Source: Nectonema munidae (Eukaryota > Nematomorpha > Nectonematoida > Nectonematidae). Taken from it: 64,000 nt of DNA. The DNA is taken from the NCBI GenBank assembly GCA_030549495.1, contig JAUIRK010001034.1, positions 744,001-808,000 on the forward strand. The letters run 5' to 3'. This document shows, piece by piece, positions 1 through 14,300 of this stretch. Under the pieces are notes generated by a model. That model was not told the origin of the DNA. It made no database searches and saw nothing but the letters and a program-made list of their open reading frames with translations. The position numbers and the translations under genes are program-made. The stretch's first letter is position 1; each line of letters begins with the position of its first letter.

Positions 1-3000
1 ACTCAAATAGGGAGAACCAAACATACGCAAGCACAAAGAAGGTGGAATTAAACACAGGCAGGCACAAACAACGAGCACTTATACATAGGCAGGCGCAAAC
101 AGGTAACACTCAAACGCAGGCAGTTACAAACAGAGAGCACTCAAACACAGGCATTAACAAACAACGAGCACTAAATCAACAGGGAGCATCCAAACACATT
201 CAGACACAAACAACGAGGGCAAGGAGAAAAGGGAGCACTTAAACACAGGCAGGCACTCAAACACAGCGAGCACACGACACAGGCAGGCACATACAGGGTT
301 GACTTAACCACATCCAAGCACTTAAACAGATTTAAGCACAAAAAGGGAACACTTAAACACAGGCAAGTACCAACAGAGGGCACTCAAACACACACAGGCA
401 AAATAGGGAGCACCAAACACAGAAAGGAGCATCAAACACAGGCAGGAACAAACAACGAGCACTCTATCAACAGGGAGCACTCAAACACAGGCAGGCACAA
501 ACAAGGAGCACTTAAACACAGGTAGGACTTAAACAATAGTCAAGCAGAAACAAAAGGAGCACTTAAACACAGGCAGACATCAAACAGGAGAACCCAACAC
601 ACACAGGCACAAATAGGGTGGACTTAAACACAGGCAGGCACAAACAGGGAGCACTAAGCAGAGACAGGCACAAAAAGGGAGCACTTTAACACAGGCAGGA
701 ACAAACAACGAGAACTCAATCAACAGGGAACACCCAAACACAAGCAGGCACAAACAAGGGGCACTTAAACACAGGTAGGACTTAAACAAAAGTCAAGCAG
801 AAACAAGAAGCACTTAAACAAAGGCAGGCACTCAAACAGGAGAACCAACAGGGCACAAACAGGAGTTAACACAGGCAGGCACAAATAAGGTTAACTTAAA
901 CACAGGCAGGCACAAACAGGGAGCACTTAAACAGATTCAGGCAAAAAAAGAGAGCACTTTAAAACAGGTAAACACTTACAGGTGCCACTAAAACTCAGGA
1001 AAGCACAAACAAGGAGGACACAAACACAGGCAGGCACAAACAGAAGAGCACTCAAACAACAGGAGGCACTCAAACAGAGGCAGGCACAAACATGGGGCAC
1101 TATAACACAGGCAGACACAAACAAGGAGCACTCAAACACAGGCAGGCTCAAAAAGGGAGCACTCAAACACAGGCAGGCACAAACAGGGAGGACTTAAACA
1201 CAGGCAGGCACAAACAGCGAGCACTTAGACACAGACAGGCGCAAACAGGTAATACTCAAACGTAGGCAGTTACAAACAGAGAGCACTCAAACACAGGCAT
1301 TAACAAACAACGAGCACTAAATCAACAGGGAGCATCCAAACACATTCAGACAAAAACAACGAGGGCAAAGAAAAAGGGAGCACTTAAACACAGGCAGACA
1401 CTCAAACACAGCAAACAGCCGAAACAGGCAGGCACAATCAGGGTTGACTTAACCATATGCAAGCACTTAAACAGATTTAGGCACAAAAAGGGAACACTTA
1501 AACACAGGCAAGTACCAACAGAGGGCACTCAAACACACACAGGCAAAATAGGGAGCACTCAAACACAGGCAGGAACAACAACGAGCACTCTATCAACAGG
1601 GAGCACCCAAATACAGGCAGGCACAAACAAGGAGCACTTAAACACAGGTAGGACTTAAACAATAGTCAAGCAGAAACAAGGAGCACTTAAACACAGGCAG
1701 GCACTCAAACAGGGAGAACCCAACACACACAGACACAAATAGGGTTGACTTAAACACAGGCAGGCACAAACAGGGTGGACTTAACCACATGCAAGCACTT
1801 AAACAGATTTAGGCACAAAAAGGGAACACTTAAAAACAGGCAAGTACCAGCCGAGGGCACTCAAACACACACAGGCAAAATAGGGAGCACTCAAACACAG
1901 GCAGAAACAACAACGAGCACTCTATCAACAGGGAACACCCAAATACAGGCAGGCACAAACAAGAAGCACTTAAACACAGGTAGGACTTAAACAATAGTCA
2001 AGCAGAAACATGGAGCACTTAAACACAGGCAGGCACTCAAACAGGGGAACCAAACACACGCAGGCACAAACAGGGAGCACTTATACAGAGACAGGCACAA
2101 AAAGGGACCACTTTAACACAGGCAAATACCAACAGGGGACATTCAAACACAAGCAGGCATAAACAGGAGGCACTCAAACATGGGGCACTATAACACAGGC
2201 AGACACAAACATGGAGCACTCAAACGCAGGCAAGTTCAAATAAGGGCTCAAACAGGGAAAACCCCACACACTCAGGTACAAACAGGGTGGACTTAAACAC
2301 AGGTAGGCACAAACAGGGAGCACTTAAACAGATTTAGGCTCAAAAAGGGAGTACTTTAATACAGGCAAGCACCAACAAGGGGCATTCAAACAAAGGAAGG
2401 CACAAGCAGGCAAAAAAAAGGGGTATCAAACATGGGAAACTATAACACAGGCAGACACAAATAAGGAGCACTCAAACATAAGCAGGTTCAAACAGGGAGC
2501 ACTCAAACACAGGCAGGCACAAACAGGGAGCACTCAAACACAGGCAGGCACAAACAGGGAGGATTTAAACACAGGCAGGCACAAACAGGGAAAACTTAAA
2601 CACATGAAAGCACAAACAGGTAGCACTTAAACAGATTCAGGCAGAAAAAGGGAGCACTTTAAAACAGATAAAGACCTACAGGGGCCACACAAACACAGGA
2701 ACGCACAAACAAGGAGGACACAAACACAGGCAGGCACAAACAGAAGGCACTCAAACACAGGCAGGCAGAAATATGGGGCACTCAAGCACATAGACACAAA
2801 AAGGTAGCACTCAAACAACAGGAGGCACTCAAATAGAGGCAGGCACAAACATGGGTCACTATAACACAGGCAGACACAAACAAGGAGCACTCAAACACAG
2901 GAAGGCTCAAACAGGGAGCACTCAAACACAGGCAGGCACAAACAGGGTTGACTTAAACACAGGCAGGCACAAAAAGGGAGCACTTTAACACAGGCAAACA

Positions 3001-6000
3001 CCAACAGGGGGCATTCAAACACAAGCAGGCATAAACAGGAGGCACTCAAACATGGGGCACTATAACACAGGCAGACACAAACAAGGAGCACTCAAACACA
3101 GGCAGGCTCAAAAAGGGAGCACTCAAACACAGGTAGGCACAAACAGGGAGGACTTAAACACAGGCTGGCACAAACAGGGAACACTTAAACACATGCAAGC
3201 TCAAACAGGGAGCACTTAAACAGATTCAGCACAAAAAGGGAACACTTTAACACAGGCAAGCACCAACAGAGGGCACTCAAACACAGGAAGCACATACAGG
3301 CAAAAACAGGGAGCACTCAAACAAAGGCAGGAACAAACGACGAGCACTCAATCAACAGGGAGCACCCAAACACGGTCAGGCACAAACAAGAGGTACTTAA
3401 ACACAGGTAGGACATAAACAATAAGCAAGAAGAAACAGGGACCACTTAAACACAGGCAGGCACTCAAATAGGGAGAACCAAACATACGCAAGCACAAACA
3501 AGGTGGAATTAAACACAGGCAGGCACAAACAACGAGCACTTATACATAGGCAGGCGCAAACAGGTAACACTCAAACGCAGGCAGTTACAAACAGAGAGCA
3601 CTCAAACACAGGCATTAACAAACAACGAGCACTAAATCAACAGGGAGCATCCAAACACAGTCAGACACAAACAACGAGGGCAAGGAGAAAAGGGAGCACT
3701 TAAACACAGGCAGGCACTCAAACACAGCGAGCACACGACACAGGCAGGCACAAACAGGGTTGACTTAACCACATCCAAGCACTTAAACAGATTTAAGCAC
3801 AAAAAGGGAACACTTAAACACAGGCAAGTACCAACAGAGGGCACTCAAACACACACAGGCAAAATAGGGAGCACTCAAACACAGTCAAAATAGGGACCAT
3901 TCAAACACAGGCAGGAACAAACAACAAGCACTCTATCAACAGGGAGCACTCCAACACAGGCAGGCACAAACAAGTAGCACTTAAACACAGGTAGGACTTA
4001 AATAATAGTCAAACAGAAACAAAGAGCACTTAAACACAGGCAGACACTCAAACATGGAGAACCCAACACACACAGACACAAATAGGGTTGACTTAAACAC
4101 AGGCAGGCACAAACAGGGAGCACTTAAGCAGAGACAGGCACAAAAAGGGAGCACTTTAACACAGGCAGGAACAAACAACGAGAACTCTATCAACAGGGAA
4201 CACTCAAAGACAAGCAGGCACAAACAAGTTGCACTTAAACACAGGTAGGACTTAAACAATAGTCAAGCAGAAACATGGAGCACTTAAACAAAGGCAGGCA
4301 CTCAAACAGGGAGAACCCAACACACGCAGGCACAAATAAGGTTAACTTAAATACAGGCAGGCACAAACAGGGAGCACTTAAACAGATTCAGGCAGAAAAA
4401 GAGAGCAATTTAAAACAGGTAAACACTTACAGGTGCCACTAAAACTCAGGAAAGCACAAACAAGGAGGACACAAACACAGGCAGGCACAAACAGAAGGCA
4501 CTCAAACAACAGGAGGCACTCAAACAGAGGCAGGCATAAACATGGGGCACTATAACACAGGCAGACACAAACAAGGAGCACTCAAACACAGGCAGGCTCA
4601 AAAAGGGAGAACTCAAACACAGGTAGGCAAAAACAGGGTGGACTTAAACACAGGCTGGCACAAACAGCGAGCACTTAGACACAGACAGGGGCAAACAGGT
4701 AACACTCAAACGCAGGCAGTTACAAACCGAGAGCACTCAAACACAGACATTAACAAACAACGAGCACTAAATCAACAGGGAGCATCCAAACACATTCAGA
4801 CAAAAACAACGAGGGCAAGGAAAAAAGGGAGCACTTAAACACAGGCAGACACTCAAACACAGCAAACAGCCGAAACAGGCAGGCACAATCAGGGTTGACT
4901 TAACCATATGCAAGCACTTAAACAGATTTAGGCACAAAAAGGGAACACTTAAACACAGGCAAGTACCAACAGAGCGCACTCAAACACACACAGGCAAAAT
5001 AGGGAGCACTCAAACACATGCAGGAACAAACATCGAGCACTCTATCAACAGGGAGCACTCAAACACAGGCAGGCACATACAAGGAGCACTTAAACACAGG
5101 TAGGACTTAAACAATAGTCAAGCAGTAACAAGGAGCACTTAAACACAGGCAGGCACTCAAACAGGGAGAACCCAACACACGCAGGTACAAACAGAGTGGA
5201 CTTAAACACAGGCAGGCACAAACAGGGAGCAATTAAACAGATTCAGGCTGAAAAAGTGAGTACTTTAACACAGTCAAGCACCAACAAAGGGGCATTCAAA
5301 CACAAGAAGGCACAAGCAGGGAAAAACAAGAGGCACTCAAATATGGGGCACTATAACACAGGCAGACACAAATAGGGAGCACTCAAACACAGGTAGGCAA
5401 AACGCACCGGCTGGCCAACGGGATTAAACAGGGAGCACTTAAACAGATTCAGGCACAATAAGAGAGCACTTTAACACAGGCAAGCACCAACAGAGGCCAC
5501 TCAAACACAGGAAGGCACAAACAGGAAGCACATACAGGCAAAAACAGGTGGCACTCAAACAAAGGCAGGAATAAATGACGAGCACTCAATCAACAGGGAT
5601 CACCCAAACACGGTTAGGCACAAACAAGCAGCACTTAAACACAGGTAGGACTTAAACAATAAGCAAACAGAAACAGGGAGCACTTAAACACAGGCAAGCT
5701 CAAACACGGAGAACCCAACATACGCAAGCACAAACAAGGTAAAATTAAACACAGGCAGGCACAAACAGGTAGCACTTAAACAGAGACAGGCACAAAAAGG
5801 GACCACTTTAACACAAGTAAGCACCAACAGGGGGCATTCAAACACAGGAAGGCAAAAACAGGAGGCACTCAAACATGGGACACTATAACACAGGCAAACA
5901 CAAACAAGTAGCACTCAAACACAGGTAGGCTCAAACAGGGAGCACACATAGGGAAAACTTAAACACAGTGAGGCACAAACAAGGGAAACTTAAACACATG

Positions 6001-6214
6001 CAAGCATAAACAGGGAGCACTTAAATAGATTCAGGCACAAAAAGGGAACACTTTAACACAGACAAGCACCAACAGAGGGCACTCAAACATAGGAAGGCAC
6101 AAACAGGGAACACCCAAAAACAGGAAGGCATAAACAAGGAGAACTTAAGCACAGGTAGGACTTAAATAATAGGCAAGCAGAAACAGGGAGCACTAAACAC
6201 AGGCAGGCACAGTC
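1..6214 (+). repeat. Satellite segment with ~3.4-kb HOR
   Basis: Positions 1 onward match 3,462 onward monomer by monomer: the same start ACTCAAATAGGGAGAACC and the same later variants. The offset is 3,461 near the start and about 3,421 further on (1,346 matches 4,767). The repeat is therefore about 3.4 kb with small indels. The second copy runs to about 4,860. From about 4,350 to 6,214 the sequence is also the left flank of the first AT-rich island, and it recurs before the other two islands (offsets about 15,340-15,376 and a further 7,856). Confidence 0.8.
5395..5428. other. Local scar in satellite
   Basis: A stretch containing CGCACCGGCTGGCCAACGGG does not fit any monomer. The equivalent places near 20,730-20,800 and 28,590-28,660 carry ordinary monomers, and relative to them this copy has lost a few tens of bases. 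It is either a repair junction or an assembly/consensus error. Confidence 0.6.
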
Positions 6215-7430
6215 AGAGAGGGGGCGGGGAAAAATAGGGAATTTAAAAGGGGTGAATAGCCCTTACAAGGGGGAGAACAAAAGAAAAAAACGAGATTTCA
6301 AGGGCTTTAAAAAGTCTTTCAATTGTTTATGCCGATCTGTAGCCACTAAATACCAGTTCAAACCTTATCGTTTGAACCCAAAAGTGGAATTGGGGAGGTT
6401 TCAATCACCGAAACCTGTCTTTCACACAGTGTATGCTATGTGATAATGATCAAATACAAGAGAACTTATAATTTCTAGTAATATATATTTTAATTCATAT
6501 TTTGAATAAAGAGCATTGTTAAAAACAAAAGAGAATGAAATAGGCTTTTTAATTTTAAAGAAATTAAAAATTTTACTAAATATTTTTGAAAAATTGAAAT
6601 ATATTTTAAATATTTTATAAATTTGTTCGCATGGACATTTTTCACATCGAGTTAACAAAAATAAAGGACAAATTTTCACTTTTCAAAACTGAAGGCTTTA
6701 CTTTTGCAACTTATTTTATACCAACCCTTTTCGAGAAATTTCTTGAGTAAAAAGAAAGAAAGAAATTCTTGAGAAAGACCCTTCTCAAGCTTTAATGATT
6801 CTTGAGTGTGCTCAACTACTGAATACTACTGTAATTTTTTATTCTAAATTGTAATTTTTTCCAATAAATTCTTTCTTTCAAGAAAGATAATTAGTTTGTT
6901 TGTTACTATTTTAAATTTATATTTTTAATAAAACGGTTTTGTTTTTATTTTATTAGTATTAATATTCTGATTACTATAAAAGATAACCACTATAGATAAT
7001 TTTTAAATATGTAAGGTGTTAATAATAGTCTATATTCTTTAAACTAAGTTATTTAGTTAAAAATTTTTTTCTTAATTGTATTAATTTAAAATTTTAATTA
7101 AGTTTTAAAAGATTTCATTAGATTTGTACAAATTTATTTTTAATTTAAATAAACATCTATCTACTTTTGATTAAGATTTTATATAGTTAACGATAAATTA
7201 TTCTCATTTTATTTTATATTGTAGATTAATTTGGATGATAATCTAATTTGCTATTTCATTTATTATGTAAATTATCATATCTTTGCGTGTAAAATTTATC
7301 TTTATATCTACTAATGATCCTTCTGTGGGATATGAATAATTATTAGGTGTACCAATAATGTTTACAGTGGTAACAATTTACGGGAGGTACCCATAATCTT
7401 TTCAGTACGAATAATCTTTGAATAAACATG
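6215..7430. other. AT-rich island, copy 1
   Basis: About 1.2 kb of AT-rich, non-satellite DNA begins at a G-rich edge (GGGGGCGGGG at 6,219-6,229) and ends just before ATAAACATGCAGG, where satellite resumes. It has three short perfect hairpins: GTTCAAAC/GTTTGAAC at 6,356-6,377, AGGTTTC/GAAACCT at 6,396-6,416, and CTTGAGAA/TTCTCAAG at 6,768-6,789. Near the right edge a 12-nt motif of the form GTACnnATAATn recurs at 7,349, 7,387 and 7,405. A short AAAG tract lies near 6,750-6,764. No terminal inverted repeats, target-site duplication or transposon protein were seen. The only open frames are short and AT-driven. This copy differs from copies 2 and 3 at several sites, which those two share. Confidence 0.85.
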
Positions 7431-8382
7431 CAGGCGACACCTAAACACATGCAGGCACAAATGAAGCAATTAAACAGATTCAGTCACAAAAAGGTTGCAC
7501 TTAACACAAACAAGCATCAACAGGGGGCACTCAAACACAGGCAGGCATAAACAGGGAGCACTTAAACAACATTCAGGCACCAACAGGGAGCACTTAAACA
7601 GATTCACACACAAAAAGGGAGCACTTTAACACAGGCAAGTACAAGCTGAGGGCACTCAAACACAGGAAGGCACAAGCAGGAAGCACTCAAGCATATACAG
7701 GCAAAAACAGGGAGCACTCAAACACAGGCAGGAACAAATGACGAGCACCCAAACAGGTTCAGGCACTTAAACACAGGTAGGACTTAAACAATAAGCAAGC
7801 AGAAACAGGGAGAACCCAACATATACAAGCACAAACAATGTGAAATTAAACACAGACACAAACAGCGAGCACTTAGACACAGGCAGGCGCAAACAGGTAA
7901 CACTCAAACACAGACAAACAAACAAAGAGCACTAAATCAACAGGGAGCATCCAAACACAGTCAGACACAAACAACGGGTGAAAGGAGAAAAAGGAGCACT
8001 TAAACACAGGCAGGCACTCAAACACAGCGAGCACCCGATACAGGCAGGCACAAACTGGGTGGACTTAACCACAAATAAGAACTTAAACAGATTTAGGCAC
8101 AAAAAGGGAACACAGGCAAGTACCAACAGAGGGCACTCAAACACACACAGGCAAAATAGGGAGCAATCAAACACAGGCAGGAACAAACAACGAGCACTCT
8201 ATCAACAGGGAGCACCCAAACACAGGCAGGCACAAACAAGGAGCACTTAAACACAGGTAGGACTTAAACAATAGTCAAGCAGAAACAAAGAGAACTTAAA
8301 CACAGGCAGACACTCAAACATGGAGAACCCAACACACACAGACACAAATAGGGTTGACTTAAACACAGGCAGGCAAAAACAG
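7431..8382 (+). repeat. Satellite segment right of island 1
   Basis: Diverged 31-bp monomers with some shortened units, such as a run lacking half-units near 7,740-7,770 and 8,105-8,115. The segment matches 30,687-31,575, right of island 3, at an offset of about 23,258 (7,932 matches 31,190). This supports one ancestral island plus its flank being copied more than once. Confidence 0.75.
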
Positions 8383-11300
8383 GGTGGACTTAACCACATG
8401 CAAGCACTTAAACAGATTTAGGCACAAAAAGGGAACACTTAAACACAGGCAAGTACCAACACTCAAACACACGCAGGCACAAACAGGGAGCACTCAACAG
8501 GGAACAAAGGCAGGCACAAACAAGGAGCACTTAAACACAGGTAGGACTTAAACAATAGTCAAGCAGAAATATGGAGCACTTAAACACAGGCAGGCACTCA
8601 AACAGGGAAAAAAAACACACCCGGGCACAAACAGGGGGAACTTAAAAAAAGACAGGAAAAAAAAGGGGGACTTAACACAGGCAAACACCAACAGGGGACA
8701 TTCAAACACAAGCAGGCATAAACAGGAGGCACTCAAACATGGGGCACTATAACACAGGCAGACACAAACACGGAGCACTCAAACGCAGGCAAGTTCAAAC
8801 AAGGGCTCAAACAGGGAAAACCCAACCCAAGCAGGTACAAACAGGGTGGACTTAAACACAGGTAGGCACAAAAAGGGAGCACAACAGATTTAGGCTCAAA
8901 AAGGGAGTACTTTAATACAGGCAAGCACCAACAAGGGGCATTCAAACAAAGGAAGGCACAAGCAGGCAAAAACAAGAGGGATCAAACATGGGACACTATA
9001 ACACAGGCAGACACAAATAAGGAGCACTCAAACATAAGCAGGTTCAAACAGGGAGCACTCAAACACAGGCAGGCACAAACAGGGAGCACTCAAATACAGG
9101 CAGGCACAAACAGGGAGGATTTAAACACAGGCAGGCACAAACAGGGAAAACTTAAACACATGAAAGCACAAACAGGTAGCACTTAAACAGATTCAGGCAG
9201 AAAAAGGGAGCACTTTAAAACAGATAAACACCTACAGGGGCCACACAAACACAGGAACGCACAAACAAGGAGGACACAAACACAGGCAGGCACTCAAACA
9301 CAGGCAGGCAGAAATATGGGGCACTCAAGCACAGACAGACACAAAAAGGTAGCACTCAAACAACAGGAGGCACTCAAACAGAGGCAGGCACAAACATGGG
9401 TCACTATAACACAGGCAGACACATACAAGGAGACTCAAACACAGGAAGTCAAACAGAGACCACTCAAACACAGGCAGGCACAAACAGGGTTAACTTAAAC
9501 AAAGGCAGACACAAAAAGGGAGCACTTTAACACAGGCAAACACCAACAGGGGGCATTCAAACACAAGCAGGCATAAACAGGAGGCACTTAAACATGGGGC
9601 ACTATATCACAGGCAGACACAAACAAAGAGCACTCAAACACAGGCAGGCTCAAAAAGGGAGCACTCAAACACAGGTAGGCACAAACAGGGAGGACTTAAA
9701 CACAGGCTGGCTCAAACAGGGAACACTTAAACACATGCAAGCTCAAACAGGGAGCACTTAAACAGATTCAGCACAAAAAGGGAACAGTTTAACACAGACA
9801 AGCACCAACAGAGGGCACTCAAACACAGGAAGCACATATAGGCAAAAACAGGGAGCACTCAAACAAAGGCAGGAACAAACGACGAGCACTCAATCAACAA
9901 GGAGCACCCAAACACGGTCAGGCACAAACAAGAGGTACTTAAACACAGGTAGGACATAAACAATAAGCAAGAAGAAACAGGGACCACTTAAACACAGGCA
10001 GGCACTCAAATAGGGAGAACCAAACATACGCAAGCACAAACAAGGTGGAATTAAACACAGGCAGGCACAAACAACGAGCACTTATACATAGGCAGCCGCA
10101 AACAGGTAACACTCAAACGCAGGCAGTTACAAACAGAGAGCACTCAAACACAGGCATTAACAAACAACGAGCACTAAATCAACAGGGAGCATCCAAACAC
10201 AGTCAGACACAAACAACGAGGGCAAGGAGAAAAGGGAGCACTTAAACACAGGCAGGCACTCAAACACAGCGAGCACAAGACACAGGCAGGCACAAACAGG
10301 GTTGACTTAACCACATCCAAGCACTTAAACAGATTTAAGCACAAAAAGGGAACACTTAAACACAGGCAAGTACCAACAGAGGGCACTCAAACACACACAG
10401 GCAAAATAGGGAGCAATCAAACACAGGCAGGAACAAACAACGAGCACTCTATCAACAGGGAGCACCCAAACACAGGCAGGCACAAACAAGGAGCACTTAA
10501 ACACAGGTAGGACTTAAAAAATAGTCAAGCAGAAAGAAAGAGTACTTAAACACAGGCAGACACTCAAACATGGAGAACCCAACACACACAGACACAAATA
10601 GGGTTGACTTAAACACAGGCAGGCACAAACAGGGTGGACTTAACCACATGCAAGCACTTAAACAGATTTAGGCACAAAAAGGGAACACTTAAACACAGGC
10701 AAGTACCAACAGAGGGCACTCAAACACACACAGGCAAAATAGGGAGCACTCAAACACAGGCAGAAACAACAACGAGCACTCTATCAACAGGGAACACCCA
10801 AATACAGGCAGGCACAAACAAGGAGCACTTAAACACAGGGTGGACTTAAACAATAGTCAAGCAGAAATATGGAGCACTTAAACACAGGCAGGCACTCAAA
10901 CAGGGGAAACAAACACACGCAGGCACAAACAGGGAGCACTTAAACAGAGACAGGCACAAAAAGGGAGCACTTTAACACAGGCAAACACCAACAGGGGACA
11001 TTCAAACACAAGCAGGCATAAACAGGAGGCACTCAAACATGGGGCACTATAAAACAGGCAGACACAAACACGGAGCACTCAAACGCAGGCAAGTTCAAAC
11101 AAGGGCTCAAACAGGGAAAACCCAACCCATGCAGGTACAAACAGGGTGGACTTAAACACAGGTAGGCACAAAAGGGAGCACAACAGATTTAGGCTCAAAA
11201 AGGGAGTACTTTAATACAGGCAAGCACCAACAAAGGGCATTCAAACAAAGGAAGGCACAAGCAGGCAAAAACAAGAGGGATCAAACATGGGACACTATAA

Positions 11301-14300
11301 CACAGGCAGACACAAATAAGGAGCACTCAAACATAAGCAGGTTCAAACAGGGAGCACTCAAACACAGGCAGGCACAAACAGGCAGCACTCAAATACAGGC
11401 AGGCACAAACAGGGAGGATTTAAACACAGGCAGGCACAAACAGGGAAAACTTAAACACATGAAAGCACAAACAGGTAGCACTTAAACAGATTCAGGCAGA
11501 AAAAGGGAGCACTTTAAAACAGATAAACACCTACAGGGGCCACACAAACACAGGAACGCACAAACAAGGAGGACACAAACACAGGCAGGCACTTAAACAC
11601 AGGCAGGCAGAAATATGGGGCACTCAAGCACAGACAGACACAAAAAGGTAGCACTCAAACAACAGGAGGCACTCAAACAGAGGCAGGCACAAACATGGGT
11701 CACTATAACACAGGCAGACACATACAAGGAGCACTCAAACACAGGAAGGCTCAAATAGAGACCACTCAAACACAGGCAGGCACAAACAGGGTTAACTTAA
11801 ACAAAGGCCGACACAAAAAGGGAGCACTTTAACACAGGCAAACACCAACAGGGGGCATTCAAACACAAGCAGGCATAAACAGGAGGCACTCAAACATGGG
11901 GCACTATAACACAGGCAGACACAAACAAGGAGCACTCAAACACAGGCAGGCTCAAAAAGGGATCACTCAAACACAGGTAGGCACAAACAGGGAGGACTTA
12001 AACACAGGCTGACTCAAACAGGGAACACTTAAACACATGCAAGCTCAAACAGGGAGCACTTAAACAGATTCAGCACAAAAAGGGAACAGTTTAACACAGA
12101 CAAGCACCAACAGAGGGCACTCAAACACAGGAAGCACATATAGGCAAAAACAGGGAACACTCAAACAAAGGCAGGAACAAACGACGAGCACTCAATCAAC
12201 AAGGAGCACCCAAACACGGTCAGGCACAAACAAGAGGTACTTAAACACAGGTAGGACATAAACAATAAGCAAGAAGAAACAGGGACCACTTAAACACAGG
12301 CAGGCACTCAAATAGGGAGAACCAAACATACGCAAGCACAAACAAGGTGGAATTAAACACAGGCAGGCACAAACAACGAGCACTTATACATAGGCAGCCG
12401 CAAACAGGTAACACTCAAACGCAGGCAGTTACAAACAGAGAGCACTCAAACACAGGCATTAACAAACAACGAGCACTAAATCAACCGGGGGCATCCAAAC
12501 ACAGTCAGACACAAACAACGAGGGCAAGGAGAATAGGGAGCACTTAAACACAGGCAGGCACTCAAACACAGCGAGCACAAGACACAGGCAGGCACAAACA
12601 GGGTTGACTTAACCACATCCAAGCACTTAAACAGATTTAAGCACAAAAAGAACACTTAAACACAGGCAAGTACCAACAGAGGGCACTCAAACACACACAG
12701 GCAAAATAGGGAGCAATCAAACACAGGCAGGAACAAACAACGAGTACTCTATCAACAGGGAGCACCCAAACACAGGCAGGCACAAACAAGGAGCACTTAA
12801 ACACAGGTAGGACTTAAACAATAGTCAAGCAGAAAGAAAGAGTACTTAAACACAGGCAGACACTCAAACATGGAGAACCCAACACACACAGACACAAATA
12901 GGGTTGACTTAAACACAGGCAGGCACAAACAGGGTGGACTTAACCACATGCAAGCACTTAAACAGATTTAGGCACAAAAAGGGAACACTTAAACACAGGC
13001 AAGTACCAACAGAGGGCACTCAAACACACACAGGCAAAATAGGGAGCACTCAAACACAGGCAGAAACAACAACGAGCACTCTATCAACAGGGAACACCCA
13101 AATACAGGCAGGCACAAACAAGGAGCACTTAAACACAGGGTGGACTTAAACAATAGTCAAGCAGAAATATGGAGCACTTAAACACAGACAGGCACTCAAA
13201 CAGGGGAAACAAACACACGCAGGCACAAACAGGGAGCACTTAAACAGAGACAGGCACAAAAAGGGAGCACTTTAACACAGGCAAACACCAATAGGGGACA
13301 TTCAAACACAAGCAGGCATATACAGGAGGCACTCAAACATGGGGCACTATAACACAGGCAGACACAAACACGGAGCACTCAAACGCAGGCAAGTTCAAAC
13401 AAGGGCTCAAACAGGGAAACCCAACCCATGCAGGTACAAACAGGGTGGACTTAAACACAGGTAGGCACAAAAAGGGAGCACAACAGATTTAGGCTCAAAA
13501 AGGGAGTACTTTAATACAGGCAAGCACCAACAAGGGGCATTCAAACAAAGGAAGGCACAAGCAGGCAAAAACAAGAGGGATCAAACATGGGACACTATAA
13601 CACAGGCAGACACAAATAAGGAGCACTCAAACATAAGCAGGTTCAAACAGGGAGCACTCAAACACAGGCAGGCACAAACAGGGAGCACTCAAATACAGGC
13701 ACGCACAAACAGGGAGGATTTAAACACAGGCAGGCACAAACAGGGAAAACTTAAACACATGAAAGCACAAACAGGTAGCACTTAAACAGATTCAGGCAGA
13801 AAAAGGGAGCACTTTAAAACAGATAAACACCTACAGGGGCCACACAAACACAGGAACGCACAAACAAGGAGGACACAAACACAGGCAGGCACTTAAACAC
13901 AGGCAGGCAGAAATATGGGGCACTCAAGCACAGACAGACACAAAAAGGTAGCACTCAAACAACAGGAGGCACTCAAACAGAGGCAGGCACAAACATAGGG
14001 CACTATAACACAGGCAGACACAAACAAAGAGCACTCAAACACAGGAAGGCTCAAACAGAGACCACTCAAACACAGGCAGGCACAAACAGGGTTAACTTAA
14101 ACAAAGGCCGACACAAAAAGGGAGCACTTTAACACAGGCAAACACCAACAGGGGGCATTCAAACACAAGCAGGCATAAACAGGAGGCACTCAAACATGGG
14201 GCACTATAACACAGGCAGACACAAACAAGGAGTACTCAAACACAGGCAGGCTCAAAAAGGGAGCACTCAAACACAGGTAGGCACAAACAGGGAGGACTTA

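Noticed and set aside
6351-6380. tRNA-like B box (GTTCAAAC) suggesting a SINE or tRNA
   Set aside because: No matching A box or cloverleaf was found at the required spacing, and the element has no SINE-like tail.
6252-7430. Short frames in the AT-rich islands (also 21,628-22,844 and 29,484-30,708)
   Set aside because: Lysine, phenylalanine and isoleucine-rich by composition. One changes length with the AAAG tract, and no domain or start context was seen.
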